Notes under the pieces: generated by a model
Seen by the model: only the letters and a program-made list of their open reading frames with translations
What the model was told of the DNA's origin: nothing
Databases searched by the model: none
Translations under genes and position numbers: made by a program
Origin: Amycolatopsis bartoniae
GTDB taxonomy: Bacteria > Actinomycetota > Actinomycetes > Mycobacteriales > Pseudonocardiaceae
DNA: 64,000 nt
Reading direction: 5' to 3'
Assembly (NCBI RefSeq): GCF_014191255.1
Contig: NZ_JACHWH010000016.1
Coordinates: 1 to 64,000 of the forward strand
Shown here: piece after piece, positions 36,085 through 44,505 of the stretch
Layout of the letters: the number at the start of each line of letters is the position of its first letter
Numbering within the stretch: position 1 is the stretch's first letter

Positions 36085-37440
36085 GTGGACGTTCCCTCTG
36101 CCCCTGCGACACCCGGAACCCGCGGCGCGGACCTCATCGCCCGGTTCGACCGGCTCCCCCGGATGACCCGGCCCCACTGGAGATGGCTGCCGCTGCTCGG
36201 TCTGCTGTCCTTCGGCGACACCACCGACAACAGCGTGCTCGCCTACGCCGCCCCGGCGATGCGCCGGGACTGGGGGCTGTCGATCTCCCAGATCGGCAAC
36301 CTGACGTCGTTGTCGCTCCTGGGTTCGTTCGTCGGGGCCCTCGTCGGGGGCCGGCTGGCCGACCGGTTCGGCCGGAAGCGGATCATCATCGCCGGGACGC
36401 TGCTCTACTCCGTCTCCTCCATCCTGTGCGGGCTCGCCCCGAACTTGGGGGTCCTGGGCCTGTTCCGGGTCCTGTCAGGCCTCGGGATCCAGGCTGTCAT
36501 CGGCGTACTCAGCGTCTACGTGGCGGAGATGTACCCCACCAGGGTCCGAGGGCGCAGTCAGGCGGCCGTGCTGGGGGTGGGTCTGCTGGGGGTGCCGTTC
36601 GCCGCGGTGACCGCCAAACTGATCATCCCGCTCGACCCGCAGGCCTGGCGCTGGGTGTTCGTCGTCGGCGCGGTGGGCCTCGTCCCCGCCATCCTTGGCA
36701 TGTTCCTGCTGCCGGAGTCCGTCCGCTGGCTGATCGCCGGCGGCCGCGACGAGAGGGCCTCCCGCATCGTGTCCGGTCTGGAAGCGCGCTACTCCGGCGA
36801 ACTGCCACCGCCGGTGCTCACCGCCCCGTCGGCGCCGCCCGCACGCGGCAAGACGGCGGAGCTCTTCACCGGGTCCCAGCGCCGCATCACGATCGTCACG
36901 GCGCTGACGCTGGTGTTCGGCATCGTCGCGTTCTACGGGTTCAATTCCTGGGTGCCGACCCTGCTCGCCGAGCGCGGCCACTCGACCGACACCGCGCTGA
37001 CCATCACGACGATCCTTTCCATCGCACCGCCGTTCGGTGCGCTCGCCGGCATGCTGGTGACCGACCGCTGGGAGCGCCGCCACGTCCTCGCCGCCACCTC
37101 CCTCACCATCGCGCTACTGATGGCGGTCTTCGCCTTCACCGACGCGCTCTGGCCCACCATCGTCGTCGGATTCCTCATCACGATGTTCCTGCAGTCGAAC
37201 GCGGTCACGATCTACGCCTACCTTCCGGAGGTCTTCCCCACCACGCTCCGCGGATTCGGCGCGGGCCTGTCCAACGGGGCCGGGCGGCTGGCGGGCGTCG
37301 GCGGCGCCGCGCTCGTCGCGGCGATCTACGGCGTGGCGGGGTTCGTCGGCGTCTTCCTGACCACAGCTCTGTTCTCCCTGGCCACGGCGGTGGTCATCGG
37401 CCTGTTCGGCGAGAACACCCGCAACCGCTCGCTGCGCTGA
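36085..37440 (+). CDS. MFS transporter (aromatic acid/sugar:H+ symporter type)
   Basis: 12-helix carrier of 451 residues. Helix 2-3 loop GGRLADRFGRKRI, the segment YVAEMYPTRVRGRSQAAV after helix 4, LLPESVRWLIAGGRDERA in the central loop and YLPEVFPTTLRGFGAGLSNG near the end are typical of the SP/AAHS groups that import organic acids. GTG start with GAGGAGG before it. Last gene of the operon; presumably brings in the substrate of the dioxygenase pathway. Confidence 0.9.
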   Translation: MDVPSAPATPGTRGADLIARFDRLPRMTRPHWRWLPLLGLLSFGDTTDNSVLAYAAPAMRRDWGLSISQIGNLTSLSLLGSFVGALVGGRLADRFGRKRIIIAGTLLYSVSSILCGLAPNLGVLGLFRVLSGLGIQAVIGVLSVYVAEMYPTRVRGRSQAAVLGVGLLGVPFAAVTAKLIIPLDPQAWRWVFVVGAVGLVPAILGMFLLPESVRWLIAGGRDERASRIVSGLEARYSGELPPPVLTAPSAPPARGKTAELFTGSQRRITIVTALTLVFGIVAFYGFNSWVPTLLAERGHSTDTALTITTILSIAPPFGALAGMLVTDRWERRHVLAATSLTIALLMAVFAFTDALWPTIVVGFLITMFLQSNAVTIYAYLPEVFPTTLRGFGAGLSNGAGRLAGVGGAALVAAIYGVAGFVGVFLTTALFSLATAVVIGLFGENTRNRSLR

Positions 37441-37455
37441 TGCCGGTTCGGGGCG

Positions 37456-39018
37456 TCAGTCATCGAGCCGGTCGGCCATGCGTTCCGCCATCATGATCGT
37501 CGCCAGGTTCGTGTTCGCTCGGGGCACCGAGGGGAAAACGGAGGCATCGACCACCCGCAGCCCTTCGGTTCCCAGGACTCGGCATGAGGAGTCGACGACC
37601 GTGTCGGCGGCGTCGGGCGCACCCATCCGGCACGTGCTCGTGCCGTGCTGGGCGTCTGCGACGGTGGACAGAAGATGATCGTCCAGAGCCCGGTCACTCG
37701 ACAGCGCGTCGAACAACGGCTGGTTGCTCTCCCGCAGCGGATGGGACAACAGACGGGAAACGTCGTCGTGGCCGGCAAGCTCGACGACGGTGCGGACGCC
37801 CTCGCGCAGTACCGACAGGTCGCGTTCGTCGGAGAGCATCCGTTCGTTGATCCGCGGCTGGACGGTCGGGTCGGTCGAGACGAGAGTGAGGTCACCGCGC
37901 GAGTGGACCTTGTTCAGGATGACGCCGAACGCCCCCGCCCGTGTCCCGGCATCACCGGCGGCCATGGCCCAGACGTCCTGGTTGAGTGCGATGAGAAGCA
38001 GGTCGTTCGCATGCGTTCCGCCGGCGCTCGACCACCGTACACAGATGTTGGTGTGCCGATCGTGCGGGGACGAGACGGCGTGTGCGGACAGCAACGGCAA
38101 GGAGAGCAGGGCGATCGGATGATCCTGCATAGCGAGTCCGACCGGGAGATCCTGCCGCACCTCGATCCCCAGGGCCCGCAGTCGCCGAGCGGGCCCGACG
38201 CCCGAACGCATCAGCACGGCTGGCGAGTGGACCGCTCCCGCGCTGAGTACGACCTCGTCCGCGTGCTCAAGGACAGGGCGCCCGTCGACGACCACGCGGA
38301 CGCCGACGGCGCGTCGCCCCTCGAAGACCACCCTGTCCACGAGGGCGTCACCGCGGACGGTGAGGTTCTCCACGTCACGTACGGGCTCGAGATAACCGTC
38401 ATTGACGCTGACCCGCCGGCCCCCGCGCGAGTTGATCGGATAGGGAGACACGCCGAAGGCACCTGGTGCGTTGACGTCCGCCTCCCATGGGAAGCCCGCG
38501 GCGAGAGCTGATTCGACCAGCGCGCGGTCCACCGAGCCCCAGGCTTCCTCCGGGGCGCGGTGGATGGGGGTCGGGCCGCCGCGGCCGTGATAGGGCAGGT
38601 CTCCGAACACTTCGTCGTCCTCGAGCCTGACGAAGTACGGCAGGACGTCGTGGGGCGCCCACCCCTCGCAGCCGAGCCGAGACCAGTCCTCGAAGTCCTC
38701 CATCGGGGGCCGGATCGCGATCTGCCCGTTGACGACCGAGCTGCCTCCGACTCCCCGACCGCGCGCATACAGAAGGGGCGGCTGCTTGTCGGTCCGTGAG
38801 GAGGTCACGTCCCACCAGAGCATCTCCGAGACAGTGCGGTCCAACAGGCCGGCCATCGGGTTCGGTGACCGCCACGCTTCCGGCAGTTCCGCCGAGCGAC
38901 GGTCAGGGCCGGCCTCGAGCAACAGCACACGCCTGCCCCGGGCGGCGGCACGAGCCGCCAGCACCGAACCGGCCGTGCCCGCACCCACCACGATGACGTC
39001 CCAGGTGGACTTCCGCAT
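37456..39018 (-). CDS. GMC-family FAD-dependent alcohol oxidoreductase
   Basis: 520 residues, choline-dehydrogenase-like. FAD motif VIVVGAGTAGSVLAARAA at the N-terminus, GMC signature 1 around LYARGRGVGGSSVVNGQI and signature 2 in LSAGAVHSPAVLMRSGVG. The catalytic His is in DAQHGTSTCRMG and the partner Asn in VPRANTNLATIMMAERM. Oxidises a primary or secondary alcohol. Convergent with the MFS gene (15 bp between stops), so separately transcribed. The upstream gap contains TCAAGATCGCTTGA (39092-39105), an inverted repeat that could be an operator. Confidence 0.9.
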   Translation of the reverse strand: MRKSTWDVIVVGAGTAGSVLAARAAARGRRVLLLEAGPDRRSAELPEAWRSPNPMAGLLDRTVSEMLWWDVTSSRTDKQPPLLYARGRGVGGSSVVNGQIAIRPPMEDFEDWSRLGCEGWAPHDVLPYFVRLEDDEVFGDLPYHGRGGPTPIHRAPEEAWGSVDRALVESALAAGFPWEADVNAPGAFGVSPYPINSRGGRRVSVNDGYLEPVRDVENLTVRGDALVDRVVFEGRRAVGVRVVVDGRPVLEHADEVVLSAGAVHSPAVLMRSGVGPARRLRALGIEVRQDLPVGLAMQDHPIALLSLPLLSAHAVSSPHDRHTNICVRWSSAGGTHANDLLLIALNQDVWAMAAGDAGTRAGAFGVILNKVHSRGDLTLVSTDPTVQPRINERMLSDERDLSVLREGVRTVVELAGHDDVSRLLSHPLRESNQPLFDALSSDRALDDHLLSTVADAQHGTSTCRMGAPDAADTVVDSSCRVLGTEGLRVVDASVFPSVPRANTNLATIMMAERMADRLDD

Positions 39019-39137
39019 CTGTGTACTCCCGAGAACTCGTGCTGCCCCAAGCCTGGAGCTTACGTTCCGCGCCGCGCTCGAAACGGGCGGCTCAAGATCG
39101 CTTGAATCCAGACTCAGAACGAGGTGGACGTCGGCCG

Positions 39138-40010
39138 CTATTCGCGAGTTCCGATTTCCGGGCGGCCCGAGACCGCCATCGAGCCGAGAATCCGCAGGGC
39201 CTCCGCCGATTTCGAGCCCGGCTCGGCCAGGTAGGTGACCAGCATCTGGTCGGGCGCACCAGGCGTCGCCCAGGCGATGTAGGACAGGTCGATGTCCCCG
39301 ACATCCGGGTGCCGCATGAGGTTGACCCCGGTGGTCTTCTCGAAGACGTGGTGCTCGGCCCACAGCCGCCGGAACGTCTCGCTTCGGACAGCCAGTTCCC
39401 CGACCAGCGCGGCCAGTCGAGGGTTGCCGGGGTCTTCGCCCGCGGTCTTCCGCAGGATGCCGACGGTGCCGCGTGCCGACGCCTCCCAATCCCGGTGCCG
39501 GGCCGCGATCTCCTCGTCGAGGAACAACAGCCACGCCGAGTTCCGTTCGGCTTCGGGCAGGGCCGCGTAGTCGGTGAAGACCGCACACGCGAGGGGGTTC
39601 CAGCCGATCACCTGCATCGTGCGAGTCATGACCAGTGCCGGCACGGTGAGGGTCTCCAGGAACTGGCGCGTCAAGTCGGGCATGCGGTCCTTGACCGCGC
39701 GCCGGGCGGGGCGCGGCCGGGGACGTGCCAGGTCGTACAGGTGGGCGCGTTGGGTGTCGTCGAGCAGGAGGACGCGGGCGAGGGAATCGAGCAGGGATTC
39801 GGTGGGGCGGCCACCGCGGCCCTGTTCGAGCCGCACGTAGTAGTCCGTCGACACGCCGACGAGGGCGGCCAGTTCCTCGCGGCGCAGCCCTGGCACCCGG
39901 CGTCGACCGGTGTCCGGTATTCCCGCCGAGCCCGGCGACACGGCGGCCCTTCGAGCTTGTAAGAACTCCCCCAGCTCGGACTTCCAGTCGCCAGGCGTGC
40001 TCGCGGTCAT
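39138..40010 (-). CDS. XRE-family regulator with MmyB-like ligand domain
   Basis: Regulator of 290 residues. HTH near 35-75 contains VPGLRREELAALVGVSTDYYVRLEQGR, and the C-terminal part is an MmyB-like PAS-type domain (VPALVMTRTMQVIGWNPLACAVF...). Proteins of this kind are common in actinomycetes and usually control a divergent enzyme or exporter gene. Here the divergent partner is the MFS pump at 40144, with repeated GTACCCAGG elements in between. Confidence 0.9.
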   Translation of the reverse strand: MTASTPGDWKSELGEFLQARRAAVSPGSAGIPDTGRRRVPGLRREELAALVGVSTDYYVRLEQGRGGRPTESLLDSLARVLLLDDTQRAHLYDLARPRPRPARRAVKDRMPDLTRQFLETLTVPALVMTRTMQVIGWNPLACAVFTDYAALPEAERNSAWLLFLDEEIAARHRDWEASARGTVGILRKTAGEDPGNPRLAALVGELAVRSETFRRLWAEHHVFEKTTGVNLMRHPDVGDIDLSYIAWATPGAPDQMLVTYLAEPGSKSAEALRILGSMAVSGRPEIGTRE

Positions 40011-40055
40011 TTCGTTAGTCTGCCACCGGGAACACGAGGTCGGGTGGTCCTACGA

Positions 40056-40101
40056 GTACCCAGGCTCGCCGGTACCCAGGTCGGGCGACCCCCGGTACCT
40101 A
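40056..40101. repeat. Repeated GTACC elements in the XRE/MFS divergent region
   Basis: The 9-mer GTACCCAGG occurs at 40056-40064 and 40072-40080, 16 bp apart, and a related GTACCTA at 40095-40101. They lie between the divergent XRE and MFS starts, where binding sites for the XRE protein are expected. The core GGTACC is itself palindromic. Confidence 0.5.
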
Positions 40102-40143
40102 CCGGCCCTGAATGGATGTTCGCGGGTCCTCCAACCTCGAAGC

Positions 40144-41616
40144 ATGGCTTCTGATCCACCTGCGCCGGCGATCTCGGCGACTGCGACTCGAGCGTCGATC
40201 GGCGCCGTCCTTCTCGCTTCCTTTTTCCTGCCGTTCGCCGTGACGGGACCGGCGATCGTCCTGCCCGACATGGCGGCCGGCCTGAACGCTTCGTCGGCCG
40301 GCACCCAGTGGGTGCAGAACTCCTACAACGCGATCTTCGCCGCGACCGTGCTCGCCACCGGCAGCCTGGCGGACCGCTTCGGGCGGCGGCTCGTGTTGCG
40401 TATCGGCATCGCGACGTTCGGGCTGGCGATGGCGCTCATCGCGGTCTCGTCCGACATCCTGGTCATCGACGTGCTGCGAGGCGTCCAGGGTCTGGCCGCC
40501 GGCGCCACGGTCTCCGCCGGCTCGGCCGTGCTCGCGCACGCCACCTCGGGCGCGCGGCGAGTTCGCGTGTTCGGCTTGCTCGGCGCCAGTTTCGGTGGCG
40601 GCACCGCCGCCGGCCCCCTGGTCGCCGGCGCACTCGCTCCGCTGGGCTGGCGAGCGATCTTCGTGGTGATCGCACTCGGAGCCGCCATCGCCTTCGTCGC
40701 TTCCCGGTACACACAAGCCTCCAGCGACCCGTCCGCGCCTCGCCCGGACCTGCCCGGCATGGCCTGTTTCGGTGGCGCGCTGCTCGTGCTGTCCCTCGGG
40801 TTCATCCAGGCCGGCGAGGCCGGGTGGTCGAACGTGTGGACTCTGCTGGCGTTCGCGGCGACGATCCTTCTGCTCGGCGCGTTCGTCCTGGTCGAGCTCC
40901 GCGGCAGCCAGCCGATGTTCGACGTCCGCTTGTTCCGCCGTCCTGCCTTCACGGCGCTGATGTGCCTGCCGTTCTCGGTGACGTTCGGTTTGGCCGCGTT
41001 GAACGTGTTCCTTCCCGTGTTCCTGCAGAGCGGCGGCGCCAGCCCGTGGCGAGCCGCGGTCGAGCTGACGCCACTCGAGATCCCGGTGCTGCTGGTGCCG
41101 TTGGCGGCCCGATGGCTGACGTCCCGGTGGTCGATGCGGACCTTGCTGGTCGCCGGTCCGGTCCTGATCGCCGGGGGAAGTTGCGGGCTGGTCGTGGTGG
41201 ATCGCGGTACCTCGACGTGGGTTTCCGCACTGCCCCTCCTGCTCTTCGGCGTCGGCGTCGGCATGGCCTTCTCGGTGATGGACAACGCCGCTGTCAGCAC
41301 GGTCCCCGTGGACAAGGCCGGATCGGCGGCGGGAATGTTCAACACGATGCGGATCACCGGCGAGTCGCTCGCCGTGGCGGCCACCGCCGCGGTGCTCATC
41401 TCGGTCACCGCCGCCCGCACCTCGACCACGCAAGCGGTCGCGGCGGTCCAAGGCCGGCACGTGCCGGTGACCACCGGACACGCGTTCGCCGACGCACTGC
41501 ACGTCGTCGTCATCGGCCTGGGCGTGCTCGCACTCGTCGGCGCCATTCTGACCGGCTGGGCGTTGCGCCGATCCCACGACACCGAAGCCGACGAAATGCG
41601 CGCGGGAACGCGATGA
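40144..41616 (+). CDS. MFS efflux transporter (DHA2 type)
   Basis: 490 residues with about 14 helices. Motif A region GSLADRFGRRLVLRIG, motif C-like segment LLGASFGGGTAAGPLVAGAL and the C-terminal SVMDNAAVSTVPVDKAGSAAGMFNTMR are typical of DHA2 drug:H+ antiporters of the EmrB/QacA kind. The ATG at 40144 begins the normal leader; the frame is open further upstream only because of base composition. Followed by an FAD monooxygenase whose first possible ATG overlaps its stop. A probable resistance or efflux pair under the divergent XRE regulator. Confidence 0.9.
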   Translation: MASDPPAPAISATATRASIGAVLLASFFLPFAVTGPAIVLPDMAAGLNASSAGTQWVQNSYNAIFAATVLATGSLADRFGRRLVLRIGIATFGLAMALIAVSSDILVIDVLRGVQGLAAGATVSAGSAVLAHATSGARRVRVFGLLGASFGGGTAAGPLVAGALAPLGWRAIFVVIALGAAIAFVASRYTQASSDPSAPRPDLPGMACFGGALLVLSLGFIQAGEAGWSNVWTLLAFAATILLLGAFVLVELRGSQPMFDVRLFRRPAFTALMCLPFSVTFGLAALNVFLPVFLQSGGASPWRAAVELTPLEIPVLLVPLAARWLTSRWSMRTLLVAGPVLIAGGSCGLVVVDRGTSTWVSALPLLLFGVGVGMAFSVMDNAAVSTVPVDKAGSAAGMFNTMRITGESLAVAATAAVLISVTAARTSTTQAVAAVQGRHVPVTTGHAFADALHVVVIGLGVLALVGAILTGWALRRSHDTEADEMRAGTR

Positions 41617-41639
41617 CCGGCAGTTCCAGGAGACAGCAC

Positions 41640-42746
41640 ATGACAAAGGACCACCAGTCAGGGACACGTGGTTCCGCCATCGTCGTCGGAGCCTCGCTGG
41701 CCGGACTGATGAGCGCACTGGCCCTGTCCCGCATCGGGCTGCGGGTGACGATGCTGGAGCGCTCGACCCGGAAGGTCCGGACGGGCGCCGCCCTGCCCGT
41801 GAGCGACGGGCTGCTGGAGCGCCTGACGGGCCGGCGCTCGCCCGACGGGAAAGACATCCTCCCGTCGGGCGGCCAGGCCTGGGCGGACGTGCACGCCGGC
41901 CTCAGCTCCGCCGCACAGGCCGACCCCGGTATCTCCCTCCGGTCGCCGGTGCGAGTGACCGATGTGGGCCAGGACGAGCGATCGGCGTGGGTCGTCACCG
42001 ACGACGGCGAGTTCGTGCGCGCGGATCTCGTCGTCGGGGCCGACGGACACGCGAGCGTCGTCCGTCGCCACGTCGTCCCCGAGGCGCCCGACGCGACCTT
42101 CTCCGGATACGTGATCTGGCTGGGGCTGGTCGACGAACGCGAGATCCGGTCCCGCCCGTGGCCGTCGGACCTCGCGATCCTCTACGAACGGGACTACTGC
42201 CTCAACGCCTACTACCTGCCGGGAGCGGACGGATCCGTCGCCCAGGGCAGGCGGCGAATCGGCTGGGGATGGTACGACTCCGGTCGCAACGACCTTCTGC
42301 GCGCCCGCGGAGCCGTGATCGACGATGTTGTCCAGCGCACGCTCCGAGCGGCCGACGTGCCCGACGCGACCTTCGACGAACTTGCCGACGAGGCACGGGA
42401 AATCTGGCCCAGCCCGTGGCGGGAAGCCATCGTCGACTGCATCGGCCGGCGAGCGGTGATCGGCACGCCGATCGGCGAGTACCTGCCGCACCGACTCGTT
42501 TCCGGGCGTGTGTGCCTTGTCGGTGACGCTGCCCATCTGCCCTCACCGATGACCGGCAGCGGCTTCGACGCCTCGGCGCAAGACGCCCTCGCCCTCGCCG
42601 AGGCGCTCGGCGGCAACGGGAACCGGGGCAGCATTTCCGATGCACTGCACCGCTACGAGGCGGCGCGGCTCGATGCGGCTCGGCGACTCGTCCGCTCGGG
42701 TCAGAGCTTCAACAACTCGTTCGCGCCCCGTGGCGCCGCACAATGA
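41640..42746 (+). CDS. FAD-dependent monooxygenase
   Basis: Flavoprotein of 368 residues, PHBH-like. N-terminal dinucleotide motif AIVVGASLAGLMSALALSRIGLRVTMLER, then DLVVGADGHASVVRR and the second FAD motif CLVGDAAHLPSPMTGSGFDA. These are the group A aromatic/TetX-type hydroxylase motifs. ATG at 41640 has AGGAG seven bases upstream; an ATG at 41613 overlapping the pump stop is possible. Together with the efflux pump it could inactivate and expel an aromatic compound (inference). 42747-42875 downstream holds nothing clear. Confidence 0.88.
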   Translation: MTKDHQSGTRGSAIVVGASLAGLMSALALSRIGLRVTMLERSTRKVRTGAALPVSDGLLERLTGRRSPDGKDILPSGGQAWADVHAGLSSAAQADPGISLRSPVRVTDVGQDERSAWVVTDDGEFVRADLVVGADGHASVVRRHVVPEAPDATFSGYVIWLGLVDEREIRSRPWPSDLAILYERDYCLNAYYLPGADGSVAQGRRRIGWGWYDSGRNDLLRARGAVIDDVVQRTLRAADVPDATFDELADEAREIWPSPWREAIVDCIGRRAVIGTPIGEYLPHRLVSGRVCLVGDAAHLPSPMTGSGFDASAQDALALAEALGGNGNRGSISDALHRYEAARLDAARRLVRSGQSFNNSFAPRGAAQ

Positions 42747-42875
42747 GCGGACCGCGCCCGCGATGCCGCACGGGTCGCGAGCGCGCTCCACCGGCATCGC
42801 CCGGCGCGCCACCGGCGACAAGGGCCGCTCCGCCTCATGCCACACCACAACGTGCTGGAGCCGTATCGGAAGAGC

Positions 42876-44498
42876 TCATTTCGACCTCTGTCCGGCCTCC
42901 GCCCGTCGGCGGAGCACCGCCCGCTGCACCTTGCCGCTTGGTGTCTTCGGCAGCTCCGCCACGAAATGCACCCGCCGTGGATACGCGTGCGCCCCATATC
43001 GCTTCCGCACCAGGTCCTGGAGCTCCCCGGCCAGTTCGCCGGGAGGCTCGATCCCCGCTCGCAGCACGACGAAAGCCTCGATCACCTCGCCACGGAGGTC
43101 GTCGGCAGCCGCGACACAGGCGGCCTCGGCAACCACGGGATGACTGATGAGCACCGACTCGACATCGAAGGGACCGATGCGGTAACCGGCCATGATGATG
43201 ACGTCGTCGTCACGGGACGAGAAATAGAAAAAGCCCTCCTCGTCGCGCTGGGCGACGTCGCCCGTCAGGTACCAGCGGCGATCTGCGCTGAACCGCTCCG
43301 CGGTGGCCTCCGGACGATCCAGATACCCCTCGAACCACATCAGCGGGCTCGCGGACACATCGATGGCCAGCCGGCCGAGCCGGCCCGCGCCGAGCACCTC
43401 GTCCCGATCACCGAGAAGTATCTCGGTCGTCCAGCCAGGCAGCGCCCGTCCCATGCTCCCCGGTCTTATTTCCCCGGAAACAGACGGGTGATGGTGATTG
43501 CCGAGGACCATCCCGAGCTCGGTCTGGCCGTAATGGTCGTGAATGGCCGCGCCGAGCACCTTTCGCGACCATTCCACCACGTCCGGATTGAGCGGCTCGC
43601 CCGCGCTCGACACACGCCGCAGAGCCGGCGTCCCGCCGCCGAGGCGGGACGAGGCACGCAGGGCTCGGAAGACCGTGGGTGCCGCGGCGAAATTGGTCAC
43701 GCCGTACTCGCTGAGGATCCGCCAGGTGTCCTCGGCCGTGAACTTGCCGGCAACCAACATCGAGCACCGGCCCAGCAGCAGCGGCGCGACGATCGCGTAA
43801 TACAGGCCATAAGCCCAGCCGGGGTCGGCCGCGTTCCAGTAGATGTCGTCACCCGAGACGCCCAGCCCGTAAGTGAAGTAGCACTCGAACGACGCGAGTG
43901 CCCGGACTGGCACCGCAACCCCCTTGGGACTACCAGTGGTTCCCGAGGTGTACAGCACCATCATGGTGCCGTCCGGCCCCACCGCGACAGGGGCGGCGCC
44001 GGGGGGAAAGCCGATCAGATCGGCGAACCGGACGTCCTTGCCGCCGACGACCTCAGCCGTGTTCACGACCGTCCACGACGGCTGTGGCCCCAACTCGACG
44101 CCGGGTTCGAGCTTGTGGCGTTCCGGCTCGTCGCACACGACCACCTTCGCGTTCGCCTGACGGAGGCGATCACCTATCGCACCCGCGCCGAAGGCGGTGA
44201 ACAGGGGCAGATACACCGCGCCAAGCCGCCAGATGGCGAGCTGTGTCGTGACCAGATCCACACCTTTGGACATCAGAGTCGCGACACGATCCCCACGGCC
44301 GACCCCGAGTGACGCCAGGCCGGCCGCAAGGCGCTCGGAGCGCTCCCGGAGCCGGCCGAACGTCAGGCCGAACGCCGAACAGTCCCGGGTGATCACCTTG
44401 AACGCCAAGGAATCCGCGTCATGTCGATCGCACAGCAGCTCCGCGACACAGGCACCGGGGAGACCGGACGGGTGATCACGGAACTCGTCGCCAACCAT
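42876..44498 (-). CDS. AMP-dependent acyl-CoA synthetase/ligase (benzoate-CoA-ligase-like)
   Basis: 540 residues. Adenylation motifs: MVLYTSGTTGSPKGVAVP, DHYGQTELGM, WYLTGDVAQRDEEGF and the C-terminal catalytic Lys in PKTPSGKVQRAVL. The pattern YWNAADPGWAYGLYYAIVAPLL is that of the acetyl/benzoate/medium-chain group. It activates a carboxylic acid with CoA. I chose ATG 44498, seven bases after the stop of the CocE gene; ATG 44531 would overlap that gene. Last gene of the eight-gene operon; with the synthetase at 46276 it gives two activation steps or two substrates. Confidence 0.88.
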   Translation of the reverse strand: MVGDEFRDHPSGLPGACVAELLCDRHDADSLAFKVITRDCSAFGLTFGRLRERSERLAAGLASLGVGRGDRVATLMSKGVDLVTTQLAIWRLGAVYLPLFTAFGAGAIGDRLRQANAKVVVCDEPERHKLEPGVELGPQPSWTVVNTAEVVGGKDVRFADLIGFPPGAAPVAVGPDGTMMVLYTSGTTGSPKGVAVPVRALASFECYFTYGLGVSGDDIYWNAADPGWAYGLYYAIVAPLLLGRCSMLVAGKFTAEDTWRILSEYGVTNFAAAPTVFRALRASSRLGGGTPALRRVSSAGEPLNPDVVEWSRKVLGAAIHDHYGQTELGMVLGNHHHPSVSGEIRPGSMGRALPGWTTEILLGDRDEVLGAGRLGRLAIDVSASPLMWFEGYLDRPEATAERFSADRRWYLTGDVAQRDEEGFFYFSSRDDDVIIMAGYRIGPFDVESVLISHPVVAEAACVAAADDLRGEVIEAFVVLRAGIEPPGELAGELQDLVRKRYGAHAYPRRVHFVAELPKTPSGKVQRAVLRRRAEAGQRSK

Positions 44499-44505
44499 CT
44501 CTCGG

